In this document: piece after piece, positions 43,698 to 51,637 of the stretch
Layout: each line of letters begins with the position of its first letter
Numbering within the stretch: position 1 is the stretch's first letter
Source of the DNA: an uncultured Roseobacter sp.
GTDB taxonomy: Bacteria > Pseudomonadota > Alphaproteobacteria > Rhodobacterales > Rhodobacteraceae
Length of the DNA stretch: 64,000 bases
Direction: 5' to 3'
NCBI RefSeq assembly: GCF_947495275.1
Contig: NZ_CANLYL010000008.1
Span: forward strand, 186,001-250,000
Position numbers and translations under genes: made by a program
The notes under the pieces: model-generated
The model's database searches: none
What the model saw: the letters and a program-made list of their open reading frames with translations, nothing else
What the model was told of the DNA's origin: nothing

Positions 43698-44512
43698 TGC
43701 CTGTTCTTGAAACAGAGGGCCTGAAGCAATGGCACCGCCGTACTGGCAGGGAAAGCCTCGGTCATTGGGTGATGTGGCTGATTGGCGTGGCAGTTTTTGC
43801 CTATTGCTGGCAGCAGATTTCGCAAGCAACAACCTGGTTTTTCGTCTGGGATGCCCCGACGATCGCCGAAGATATCTGGACCCGGGCGACGCCTCCCAAG
43901 TGGGAATACATAACGCAGTTGGGCAAGCCGATATGGGATACCCTCAACATAGCGACCCTTGGCACGATCATCGCCTTGGTACTGGCCGTGCCCGTGGCAT
44001 TTCTGGCCGCACGCAACACCACACCGTCCGCATTGGTCATTCGCCCGATTGCTCTTTTGATCATCGTGGCCACGCGTTCGATCAACTCGCTGATTTGGGC
44101 TCTCTTACTGATCGCGATCATTGGGCCGGGAGTGTTTGCTGGGGTGATTGCCATTGCGATCCGGTCGATTGGGTTTTGTGCCAAGCTCCTCTATGAGGCG
44201 ATAGAGGAAATAGACGAAACCCAGGTCGAAGCCATCAAGGCAACGGGTGCCTCACGTTGGCAGGTCATGGCGTATGGGATCGTCCCGCAGATACTGCCGG
44301 CCTTTGCGGGCATTGCCGTTTTCCGATGGGATATCAACATCCGCGAGTCGACCGTGCTGGGTCTTGTCGGTGCAGGCGGCATCGGCCTGCAACTATCCTC
44401 TTCACTCAATGTTCTGGCATGGCCACAGGTCTCTTTGATCTTGTTGGTCATCCTCGCGGCAGTGGTCATCTCAGAGTGGGTCTCGGCCAAAGTCCGAGGC
44501 GCAATCATCTGA
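43697..44512 (+). CDS. phnE: Phosphonate ABC transporter permease 2
   Basis: A 271-residue paralogue of the preceding gene, starting on the last base of its stop codon. The same motifs are present: EAIKATGASRWQVMAYGIVPQ near 178 and [20 protein letters not shown] near 217. No C-P lyase or phosphonatase gene follows in the window, so the imported compound (phosphonate, phosphite or phosphate ester) and its use remain open. Confidence 0.92.
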   Translation: MPVLETEGLKQWHRRTGRESLGHWVMWLIGVAVFAYCWQQISQATTWFFVWDAPTIAEDIWTRATPPKWEYITQLGKPIWDTLNIATLGTIIALVLAVPVAFLAARNTTPSALVIRPIALLIIVATRSINSLIWALLLIAIIGPGVFAGVIAIAIRSIGFCAKLLYEAIEEIDETQVEAIKATGASRWQVMAYGIVPQILPAFAGIAVFRWDINIRESTVLGLVGAGGIGLQLSSSLNVLAWPQVSLILLVILAAVVISEWVSAKVRGAII

Positions 44513-44569
44513 GGCCCGGAACCCGGTAACTTGAGCAAAACGCGGACATCTTTGATTTGCACAAAAGAA

Positions 44570-44593
44570 CGCGCAGCCGTTTCCTGCTGCGCG
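44570..44593. terminator. Terminator-like hairpin between phnE and the flotillin gene
   Basis: CGCGCAGC at 44570-44577 pairs perfectly with GCTGCGCG at 44586-44593 around an eight-base loop. It is between two convergent genes, 57 bases after the phnE stop and 32 before the flotillin stop. Confidence 0.6.
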
Positions 44594-44625
44594 CCCTGGT
44601 CAGTTTCTGGATATCAGTTATCGGC

Positions 44626-46308
44626 TCACGCCACTGGTTTTTCCTCTGCGCCGCCCTCGATGGCCTTGACGCTATCGGTCTCGATTTCGGCTTTCTTGTC
44701 GGAAAGGTAGGCACCATCAGCCACTTCCGCCAATCCACTTTCCAGGCTTAGCCCAAGCTCCTCGCCAAGCTTCTTCATTGCTGGCATCTGCAGCGCCATC
44801 CCCATGATCGAATCCAGTGCCTGGTTGACCGGAGCGCCCTCTCCACGTGGTCCCGCGGAGGCACCATTGCCCATACCACTCACCTGATGAATCTTGATCT
44901 CGCTGATCTTCTCCGCAGGTTTCACCATTTCCGCAATGATGGCGGGCATGGCTTCCAGCCGGGCGATATCCAGCTTCATCTGTACAATCTCTGCGCTCAG
45001 AGCATTTTCCGCACCAGCAATCGCATGACGGCCTTCGGCCTCAGCCAGCAAATCGGTTTTCTTCGCCTCCGCACGAATGGTCAGAGCTGAGGCATCCGCC
45101 TGCGCGGCTTCCAGCACAGCCGCAGCCCGGTCGCTTGCCGCATCCTTCTCAGCTTCCGCAGCAAGCCTGATCGCGGTGGCCTGACGCTCAGCTTCTTTCT
45201 GGGCTTCGATCAGCGCGATCTGTTTGGCGCGATCCGCCGACGCCACAGCACGCGCGGTTTCAATCGCCTCCTGTGATTTCATCGCATCTGCTCGCGCGGT
45301 GTCCGCGCTGGAGCGGGCCACGCTTTCTTCCTCGGACTTCTTGGCAATGATGATTTGGCGCTCCTGATCGGCCACCTCAAGTTCCCGCTCATTTGCAATT
45401 TCTGCTTCGCGGATAACCCGTTCCCGCTCAATCTCCGACTCGCGGATCGCACGTTCTTTGGCAATTCGCGCCTGTTCCTGAGCCTGCTGCGAGATTTCCT
45501 GATTACGCTTGATCTCCGCTTCCTGCTGGGCTTGCAGGATTTCGATTTCACGGATTTGCGCAATTTCAGCCTCGCGCTGATCCCGTTCGATCTGGTACTT
45601 CAGTTTCTCCGCCTCCATCTCCGAGCGGCGCACCGACACGTCTGCTTCCGCAGTAATTTGTGCGCGTTCTTTCTTGGACGTCGCAATGACCTCCGCCAGT
45701 TTGCGCATACCCACAGCGTTAAAGGCATTGTTTTCGTCAAGTGCGTCAAAGGAGGTTTGATCAAGAGCCGTCAGCGACACCGCTTCCAGCTCAAGGCCGT
45801 TTTTCAAAAGATCTTCCGAAATCGCATTCTGAACCTCCTGAACAAATTCAGACCGGTTTTCGTGCAGTTCATCCATGGTCATGCGCGCTGCGACGGATCG
45901 CAGGCCGTCAATCAGCTTGCCTTCAATCATCTCACGGAGTTGTTCCACGTTGAAGGTACGATCGCCCAGCGTCTGGGCTGCCCGGGAAATCCCATCTTCG
46001 GTCGCATTGACCGAAACGTAGAATTCGACCCCCACGTCCACGCGCATCCGATCCTTGGTGATCAGCGAGCCATCGTCCTTGCGGTGAACCTCCAGCCGCA
46101 ATGTCTTCATATTGACTTGGCTGATCTCATGCAAAAACGGGATCGAAATCGTGCCACCGTCCATGATCACTTTCTTGCCGCCAGAGCCGGTCTTGACCAA
46201 GCTCACTTCGCGGGTCGCACGGCGATACAACCGGGCCATGATCAAACCGATGAAAAGGAACAGGACAACGATGATACCTGCAACGATTAGAATATCCGTA
46301 AATGGCAA
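44626..46308 (-). CDS. Flotillin/SPFH-domain membrane protein (YqiK-like)
   Basis: A 560-residue protein with one N-terminal membrane segment (about 5-27), an SPFH domain (about 30-215) and a long Ala/Glu/Arg-rich coiled coil (about 215-430) followed by a Gly-containing C-terminal part. This is the layout of flotillins such as YqiK, which form membrane microdomain assemblies. The start is a TTG at 46308 with GGGAGAG six bases upstream; there is no better ATG before the membrane segment. It follows the NfeD-like gene by 44 bases and forms an operon with it. Confidence 0.9.
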   Translation of the reverse strand: MPFTDILIVAGIIVVLFLFIGLIMARLYRRATREVSLVKTGSGGKKVIMDGGTISIPFLHEISQVNMKTLRLEVHRKDDGSLITKDRMRVDVGVEFYVSVNATEDGISRAAQTLGDRTFNVEQLREMIEGKLIDGLRSVAARMTMDELHENRSEFVQEVQNAISEDLLKNGLELEAVSLTALDQTSFDALDENNAFNAVGMRKLAEVIATSKKERAQITAEADVSVRRSEMEAEKLKYQIERDQREAEIAQIREIEILQAQQEAEIKRNQEISQQAQEQARIAKERAIRESEIERERVIREAEIANERELEVADQERQIIIAKKSEEESVARSSADTARADAMKSQEAIETARAVASADRAKQIALIEAQKEAERQATAIRLAAEAEKDAASDRAAAVLEAAQADASALTIRAEAKKTDLLAEAEGRHAIAGAENALSAEIVQMKLDIARLEAMPAIIAEMVKPAEKISEIKIHQVSGMGNGASAGPRGEGAPVNQALDSIMGMALQMPAMKKLGEELGLSLESGLAEVADGAYLSDKKAEIETDSVKAIEGGAEEKPVA

Positions 46309-46352
46309 AGGACTCTCCCTCTATTAAGAAATGTTGAGGCGCATTCAGGCGC

Positions 46353-47012
46353 CTAGCTGGTTTCGACAACCTGGAAAACACCTTCGTGCTTGCGCACCAC
46401 GTGCACCGAAGCACCCTGCGCAATTTCCCCATTGTCTTCTAACGGTTCCACCCGAAGGTAATGGGTGTTGCCGTGACGATCCTTGATCTTTGCTTCCGCA
46501 GAGCTTCCGCGCCGTGCAGTGCCTTGACTGATCACCCCTTCGTAGCCGCTCAGCGCGCGTTCGGACAAAGCTGTGCTTTCGGTCCTTGGCATCATGTAGG
46601 CCACATGATTTGCCACAAATTTTGTGCCTGCGAGCGATGCTCCAACGGCGACGGGGACCGAGAACGTCCAGTCAAGACCGGTCAAACCGACAAAGATAAG
46701 ACCCGCCAGACCGAACAACGTCAGAAACGATACAAACCAGATCATGAAAGGAACATCTTTCAGGCCCAGCCACCCAAAAAGACCGGAGGGAGCCATAGCA
46801 AGATCGGCGTCGATATCGGTGTCGATATCCAGATCGAAATCAGCGTCGAGTTCGAAATCCGCATCAAAATCAACGTCCGGCGCATCGGCTCCCAAGGCCA
46901 GCAAACTGCCCCCCAACATCAAAGAAAGGATTTCAATCAAAAACAGCCCAAAAACCACGGTCAATGCAATCGAAAAGGGTAGTGCGTTTGCGTCCAGAAA
47001 AGTCTCGATCAT
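46353..47012 (-). CDS. NfeD/YqiJ-like membrane protein, flotillin partner
   Basis: A 219-residue protein with a first membrane segment (about 10-40), an extremely acidic spacer made of alternating Asp and hydrophobic residues (DFDADFELDADFDLDIDTDIDAD, in parts, near 48-70), two or three more membrane segments, and a C-terminal OB-fold-like domain from about 145. YqiJ and NfeD proteins are encoded with flotillins and work with them at the membrane. The ATG follows GGAGG. Confidence 0.85.
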   Translation of the reverse strand: MIETFLDANALPFSIALTVVFGLFLIEILSLMLGGSLLALGADAPDVDFDADFELDADFDLDIDTDIDADLAMAPSGLFGWLGLKDVPFMIWFVSFLTLFGLAGLIFVGLTGLDWTFSVPVAVGASLAGTKFVANHVAYMMPRTESTALSERALSGYEGVISQGTARRGSSAEAKIKDRHGNTHYLRVEPLEDNGEIAQGASVHVVRKHEGVFQVVETS

Positions 47013-47325
47013 CTTGCCTCCATATTAATTATATAGGCATCCCAACGGGTTATTTAAAGGTTTGCGCTAACAAATTGGTTCTGCAACGCACTCTTGAGGC
47101 GCGTTTTAGAAAGCAAACACGGCATCATTGAGGCGGATTCGCATCCGCGATTTCACCTTTCAGCCATGGCAGTTTCTCTCTGAAATTGCCAGATACTTCG
47201 TGCGATATCCGCCACACCTCATGCGGGAAAACTGACAACACCGCACCCGCAAGCGCGCCGCAGATTTGGAAGCCATCTTGCGGATCACACACACCGCCAT
47301 CAATAGATGTTGCGATTTCCCAAGG
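47013..47325. other. Intergenic region, 313 bases, no gene supported
   Basis: Lies upstream of the NfeD-like gene and downstream of the dehydratase gene. A small perfect hairpin (GCGGAT 47133-47138 with ATCCGC 47143-47148, loop TCGC) is present without a T run on either strand. I see no gene or named RNA here. Confidence 0.4.
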
Positions 47326-48423
47326 TCAGGAATTCAACATGTTTTCGGCTTCCAATTTTGCCCAGTTAAATTCCACCCCGGTTCCGGGAGCATCGGGCGC
47401 AACTGCACGGCAGTTTTCCACGATCAGCGGGCGGGTTGTGTATTGATCGATAGGGAAAGAGTGCACTTCGATCAGGCCAGCGTTTTTTCGGCCTGAAACC
47501 AAGCTCACATGCAGTTCCTGCATACCGTGACTGCAAAGGGGCAGACCATGTATCTCGGAGAGCTCCGCCACCTGCAAAAATCCGGTAATCCCACCACAAT
47601 TGGATGCATCCGGCTGAATGTAACCCAATTTCGCCTGGTCGAACGCATATTCGAACTCGTGAAGTGTGTGCAGGTTCTCACCCATCGCGAGCGGTATATC
47701 CGTTGCTTCAGAGATTTGGGCATAGCCACGATAATTGTCCGGTATTATTGGCTCCTCGAACCACAAAAGATCGTACTTTTCAAAGGCCTGTGCGGCTACG
47801 ATTGCCTGATCCACAGACAAGGAATAATTGGCATCGACCATGAAGGCGATATCCGGACCTATTAACTCACGGACTGCTTCAATGCGGGTAAGATCGTCTG
47901 CCAAGGACGGCAGGCCAATCTTGATCTTTACGCCGTCAAATCCCCGATCCAGATATCCCGCCACACTCTCCAGCAGCTTGGGCAGGTCAAATCCCAGATC
48001 TATACCGCCGCAGTATGCGCGGCATGTTTGAGCAGCCCCGCCAGCCATCTGCCACAACGCAATTTCGGTTCGTTTGCCTCGGGCATCCCAAAGCGCGATA
48101 TCAATTGCCGAAATTGCAAAGGAGGCGATGCCGCCGCGGCCAACATAGTGGATATGCCATTGCATCGCGTCATACAGCGCCTCTACGTTTTCCCCGTTTT
48201 TTCCGACGAGAAAAGGTTTCAGGTCATATTCGATCATTGCGGCGATCGCATGCCCTCCCTTCCCGCCTGTATAAGTGTAACCGGTGCCCAGACTTCCATC
48301 TTGAAAATGCAGAGTGCAGGTTACCAGCTCAAAAAAATGATGGTCGCCATGTTTTGCGTCTACAAGGACTTCTGCAAGTGGCAAACGGAACAGTCGCGTC
48401 GCGACATCGACAATCTTGGGCAT
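47326..48423 (-). CDS. Enolase-superfamily acid-sugar dehydratase (mandelate racemase subgroup)
   Basis: A 365-residue enzyme of the mandelate racemase/muconate lactonizing family. Catalytic KxK lies in GVKIKIG near 165, metal ligands in FMVDANYS (Asp near 195), WFEEP (Glu near 221) and AMGENLH (Glu near 247), and the His base in [10 protein letters not shown] near 298. The KxK plus His set is that of acid-sugar dehydratases such as talarate/galactarate dehydratase. It stands alone, so the substrate is not clear from context. Confidence 0.87.
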   Translation of the reverse strand: MPKIVDVATRLFRLPLAEVLVDAKHGDHHFFELVTCTLHFQDGSLGTGYTYTGGKGGHAIAAMIEYDLKPFLVGKNGENVEALYDAMQWHIHYVGRGGIASFAISAIDIALWDARGKRTEIALWQMAGGAAQTCRAYCGGIDLGFDLPKLLESVAGYLDRGFDGVKIKIGLPSLADDLTRIEAVRELIGPDIAFMVDANYSLSVDQAIVAAQAFEKYDLLWFEEPIIPDNYRGYAQISEATDIPLAMGENLHTLHEFEYAFDQAKLGYIQPDASNCGGITGFLQVAELSEIHGLPLCSHGMQELHVSLVSGRKNAGLIEVHSFPIDQYTTRPLIVENCRAVAPDAPGTGVEFNWAKLEAENMLNS

Positions 48424-48665
48424 TTATCAGAGCAACTCGCAGGGTGATCATTGGTTTTCCATCGGAACGTACCGCCAATGCGCTGGGGAGTTAAGAAGGA
48501 ATATCCGGTCGTGCTGACCGGGCACAAGCGACCGCCAAGGAACTGTCGAAATCACATCTTAATGGCAGCTGGAAGAACGAAACCATGCGGGACCGATCCA
48601 GGCCGTTCCTTTGAATGTCGCGCTGGGAATGCCGTGAAGAAAGGCCGGACTAGTAGCTCCGATCT

Positions 48666-49361
48666 TCAATTTTTGTATTCGTCGTGGCGTTTGACCCAAG
48701 CCTGTGGATAAGGGAAGCTGGCTTCATCTCGACCATTCGGTGTCAAATCCAACAAGTGATAAGCGCTGTTCAAAATATCAAGCCCACGTCCGTACGTAGA
48801 ATAACTGTGCGCGACCCTATTTGCGCCCAAGTCAAAAAACACGCTCAATCCTGGGCTTTCACCGCCATATGGTTTTTTGTCGTAGTTGTATGTTCTGCCA
48901 TTCTTTTCAGCGCCTTCAGGAAAGGTCACGCCAAAATCTTCACCAAATCCGGTGTTCAGACAGGAAACCCAAGGAATCGTCCACCCCATGCGCGCCGCGT
49001 ACGCATTGAGCGTTTCCAACGGCGCATTTGAAGCAAGTATGAATGCTGTGTTGCGCGCTGCGAGATGGGCTTCATTGCCGTTAAAGCTATCAACAAAGAA
49101 CGAACAACTCGGGCAACCCTCTTCCCAATCAGGGCCGAACATAAAGTGATAGACCACCAGCTGCTTTTTGCCTTCGAACAATTCGGGCAAGCAACGCGTG
49201 CCTGAGTTCGTCGAAAAGTGGTAGCTTTTTGTGATTTCGACCATTGGAAGATCCCGCCGCGCGTTTGACAGGGCGTCGCGCTCTTTGGTGAAGCTCTTTT
49301 CCCGCTCCAGTAGCTTCATGCGTTCTGAAATCCACATCTCTCGATTGACCAGGTTCGGCAT
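48666..49361 (-). CDS. DUF899-family thioredoxin-like protein
   Basis: A 231-residue protein of DUF899. The thioredoxin-like motif is FMFGPDWEEGCPSCSFFVD near 75-93, with CPSC as the active-site-like pair, followed by the conserved GLSVFFDLGANRVAHSYSTYGRG stretch in the C-terminal part. Function of the family is unknown; members are often next to ArsR and SRPBCC genes, as here. The ATG at 49361 follows GGGAGATC; the 99-residue upstream frame runs back through the ArsR gene and is dismissed. Confidence 0.86.
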   Translation of the reverse strand: MPNLVNREMWISERMKLLEREKSFTKERDALSNARRDLPMVEITKSYHFSTNSGTRCLPELFEGKKQLVVYHFMFGPDWEEGCPSCSFFVDSFNGNEAHLAARNTAFILASNAPLETLNAYAARMGWTIPWVSCLNTGFGEDFGVTFPEGAEKNGRTYNYDKKPYGGESPGLSVFFDLGANRVAHSYSTYGRGLDILNSAYHLLDLTPNGRDEASFPYPQAWVKRHDEYKN

Positions 49362-49412
49362 ATTTTTTGATCTCCCGTTGGAAACTCGAATAACGCTTGG
49401 ATGGTTGCGCCA

Positions 49413-49476
49413 AATACTCAACAGATGTATTGAGTAAATCGAAGCAAGCAAATAGTCAATACATTTGTTGAGTATT
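49413..49476. promoter_or_regulatory. Inverted pair of 23-base operator candidates for the ArsR regulator
   Basis: The site at 49413-49435 begins AATACTCAACAGATGTATTG, and the one at 49454-49476 is its inverse complement with only two differences in 23 bases. Centres are 41 bases apart, about four helical turns. The pair lies in the divergent gap between the DUF899 gene and the ArsR gene, ending ten bases before the ArsR start, so the regulator could repress both directions. Confidence 0.7.
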
Positions 49477-49485
49477 AGAGGATAT

Positions 49486-49809
49486 ATGACTGATCTAAAC
49501 GCTGTATTCTTTGCGCTCGGGGATGATACACGGCGCAACATATTGATCCAGTTGACGGAGGGGGAACAGCCGCTCTCTCGATTGGCCGAGCCGTTTGAAA
49601 TGTCACAAACCGCCGTCAGTCGCCATGTCCGCGTTCTGGAAGGTGCGGGTTTGGTCACAGTTGAAAAAAGAGGCCGTGTTCGGCACTGCGCCTTGACCGC
49701 CGGGCCGATGGAGGATGCCGTTTCATGGCTTGAGTCCTATCGGCCGTTCTGGGTGGATCGCCTTGAAAGCTTGGCGAAGATGATTGCCGCCGAGAAAAAC
49801 AATGATTGA
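49486..49809 (+). CDS. ArsR-family winged-helix regulator
   Basis: A 107-residue regulator. Winged helix at about 8-80: FFALGDDTRRNILIQL, PLSRLAEPFEMSQTAVSRHVRVLEGAGLV and KRGRVRHC. No ELCVCDL-type cysteine metal site is present, which puts it in the group that pairs with SRPBCC proteins rather than metal sensors. The ATG at 49486 follows AGAGGAT. The stop overlaps the SRPBCC gene by eight bases. Confidence 0.9.
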   Translation: MTDLNAVFFALGDDTRRNILIQLTEGEQPLSRLAEPFEMSQTAVSRHVRVLEGAGLVTVEKRGRVRHCALTAGPMEDAVSWLESYRPFWVDRLESLAKMIAAEKNND

Positions 49810-50296
49810 TCTGCTCACATCACCGGAAGGCGTAAACCCTGTTGTAATAAGTGCTGTGTTTGCGGCATCGCCAGAACGGTTGTTTGACGCCTGGACACGA
49901 GCAGAAGATCTCCGAAAGTGGTTTGGCAACGATCCCTCGGACCTCACCGCCATCCATCTGGACCTATCGGTCGGTGGCCTGTGGCGTTTTGAGATGAAGG
50001 CGAAAAACAATAAGGCCGAGTACCTTGAAGGCCAGTACATCAACATTGATCGACCAAGGTTTCTTTGCTTCAGCTGGGTGCATGTCGTGGTGACGCACGA
50101 AGACCATCAACGACAAACTCCGCCCTCACAGGTTTCCGTTCACTTCGAGGCGCTTGGCGCTGCGACCCGAATTACCCTCGAGCACAAAGAAATTGCGTCA
50201 CCGTCGGGACGGATCGGGGTGCGCACCGGCTGGAAAGCGAGTTTTCAGAAGTTGGCGAAATCCCTTGCTTTGGAAGGCGAGCGGCACATCAACTGA
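49802..50296 (+). CDS. SRPBCC (AHSA1-like) domain protein
   Basis: A 164-residue protein with the START-like AHSA1 fold: FAASPERLFDAWTRAEDLRKWFG near 18-40, DLSVGGLWRFEM near 57 and a C-terminal GWKASFQKLAKSL helix. Such proteins bind small hydrophobic ligands. The ATG at 49802 lies within the end of the ArsR gene. ArsR-SRPBCC pairs are a common arrangement; the ligand is unknown. Confidence 0.87.
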   Translation: MIDLLTSPEGVNPVVISAVFAASPERLFDAWTRAEDLRKWFGNDPSDLTAIHLDLSVGGLWRFEMKAKNNKAEYLEGQYINIDRPRFLCFSWVHVVVTHEDHQRQTPPSQVSVHFEALGAATRITLEHKEIASPSGRIGVRTGWKASFQKLAKSLALEGERHIN

Positions 50297-50310
50297 CCGC
50301 GCGACACAAC

Positions 50311-51636
50311 CTATCTTTCTGCGAAGGCCTTTTCCAAGGAGCGTTGCACGGGCTTGGTGAGATAGGCCATCAGAGTTCGTTCGTCGGTCACTATTTCGGC
50401 GTTGGTGGCCATACCCACGCGCAGCGGACGCCGCCAAACCCCTTCACCGATGCTGTCCCGGCTCAATCCGACGACACCTCGGAAATAAGTACTCCCGTCC
50501 ACAGGATCCACGACAAAAGTCGGCGAGAGACTTTCGATTTCCCCTTCAAGTTCGCCGTAACGTCTGGCGTCATATGTCGTTAGTTTAAGAGCCACCGTAT
50601 CGCCAACCTGAATGTGACCGATATCGTTTGTGTCGATCCGGATTTCCGCCACTAATCGGTCCGAAGTGTTGATCAGTTCGAACATCGCTACCCCTGCCTC
50701 AATAACTTCGCCTGCTCGAGGAAACGCAACTGATTGGATTTCACCATCCACCGGAGCACGGACCAGCAACTCCTTGCGCTGTTGGGCAACAGAGCGCAGT
50801 TGAACCTGCAACGCATCTCTTTCCTGATGCAGAGACACAAGCTCGGTGAGCGTTTGTTCTCGCAATGCGAGTTCATTTTCCATCGGGGTTGCCTGGGCTT
50901 CAGCGAAACTCGTTCGTGTGGTTGCCAGTTGGATGTCTGTATCAATCAATCGACCGCGCAATTCATCTAAAGTCTGTTGCTCTGCCTCCAGTCTCGCCCG
51001 CGTTACATTGCCAGATGCAAAGAGGTTTTCCAGCCGGTCAACCGCGGCAGTTCTCTGCGCGACACGATCTTCCATAAGCTGCCGAGCCGCTTCGAGACGT
51101 TCGATGACGCCTTCGAGATGCGTGACACGTTGATCCGCGATTTCTTGCCTCGCCTTGTGCAAAGAGAGTTTCGTGAAGAGGAAATCTGACGCTTCCCGGG
51201 AGAGATTGCCCCCCCCCTCAACATCATTGTGAGGTTGTTCCAATTGCTTCAACAGGATTGCCAGAGTGTCGATCCTATCAGTGGCACTTACCAGCCTCTG
51301 GCGAATATTCTGTTCTTCCCTTTTCAGGCCAGGCGAGACCAGAGTGGCAAGAACCTGATCTTTCGCGACGCGCTGCCCCTCGCGCACAAGAACGGATTCT
51401 ACGACCCCGCTGTTGGGACTCTCAATGCGATGTGCATGCCCGGATGGAACAATCTCGCCCTCTGCGCGCGCAAGTTCCGGTACGATGGTTACGGTTGCCA
51501 ATAAAATGGCACCCGTCAGGAACCCGGCTAGCGTCAAAAGCACCATTGCGGCAATGCGCGGCTGTCTTCTTGTCTCGCGAGCCATTTTACGCGCAAAGAC
51601 GCCAGGTTTGGCTTTAGCTGATTTTCCAGATAGCAC
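50311..51636 (-). CDS. HlyD-family membrane fusion protein of a type I secretion system
   Basis: A 441-residue periplasmic adaptor. One membrane segment near 30-50 is followed by a lipoyl-like half (IVPSGHAHRIESPNSGVVESVLVREGQRV near 65-93), a long coiled-coil hairpin (about 110-270), the second lipoyl half and a C-terminal beta domain (VGDTVALKLTTYDARRYG). The start is GTG at 51636, with AAGGAG nine bases before it inside the end of the ABC gene; upstream frame extension is dismissed. It is the last gene of the secretion operon; no TolC gene is near. Confidence 0.9.
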   Translation of the reverse strand: MLSGKSAKAKPGVFARKMARETRRQPRIAAMVLLTLAGFLTGAILLATVTIVPELARAEGEIVPSGHAHRIESPNSGVVESVLVREGQRVAKDQVLATLVSPGLKREEQNIRQRLVSATDRIDTLAILLKQLEQPHNDVEGGGNLSREASDFLFTKLSLHKARQEIADQRVTHLEGVIERLEAARQLMEDRVAQRTAAVDRLENLFASGNVTRARLEAEQQTLDELRGRLIDTDIQLATTRTSFAEAQATPMENELALREQTLTELVSLHQERDALQVQLRSVAQQRKELLVRAPVDGEIQSVAFPRAGEVIEAGVAMFELINTSDRLVAEIRIDTNDIGHIQVGDTVALKLTTYDARRYGELEGEIESLSPTFVVDPVDGSTYFRGVVGLSRDSIGEGVWRRPLRVGMATNAEIVTDERTLMAYLTKPVQRSLEKAFAER

Positions 51637-51637
51637 T

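Noticed and set aside
45355-46290. 311-codon plus-strand frame
   Set aside because: Antisense to the flotillin gene, whose coiled-coil composition produces Phe/Leu-rich shadows.
49362-49658. 99-residue N-terminal extension of the DUF899 gene
   Set aside because: Runs back across the operator pair and the ArsR gene; the DUF899 domain and a ribosome binding site fit the ATG at 49361.
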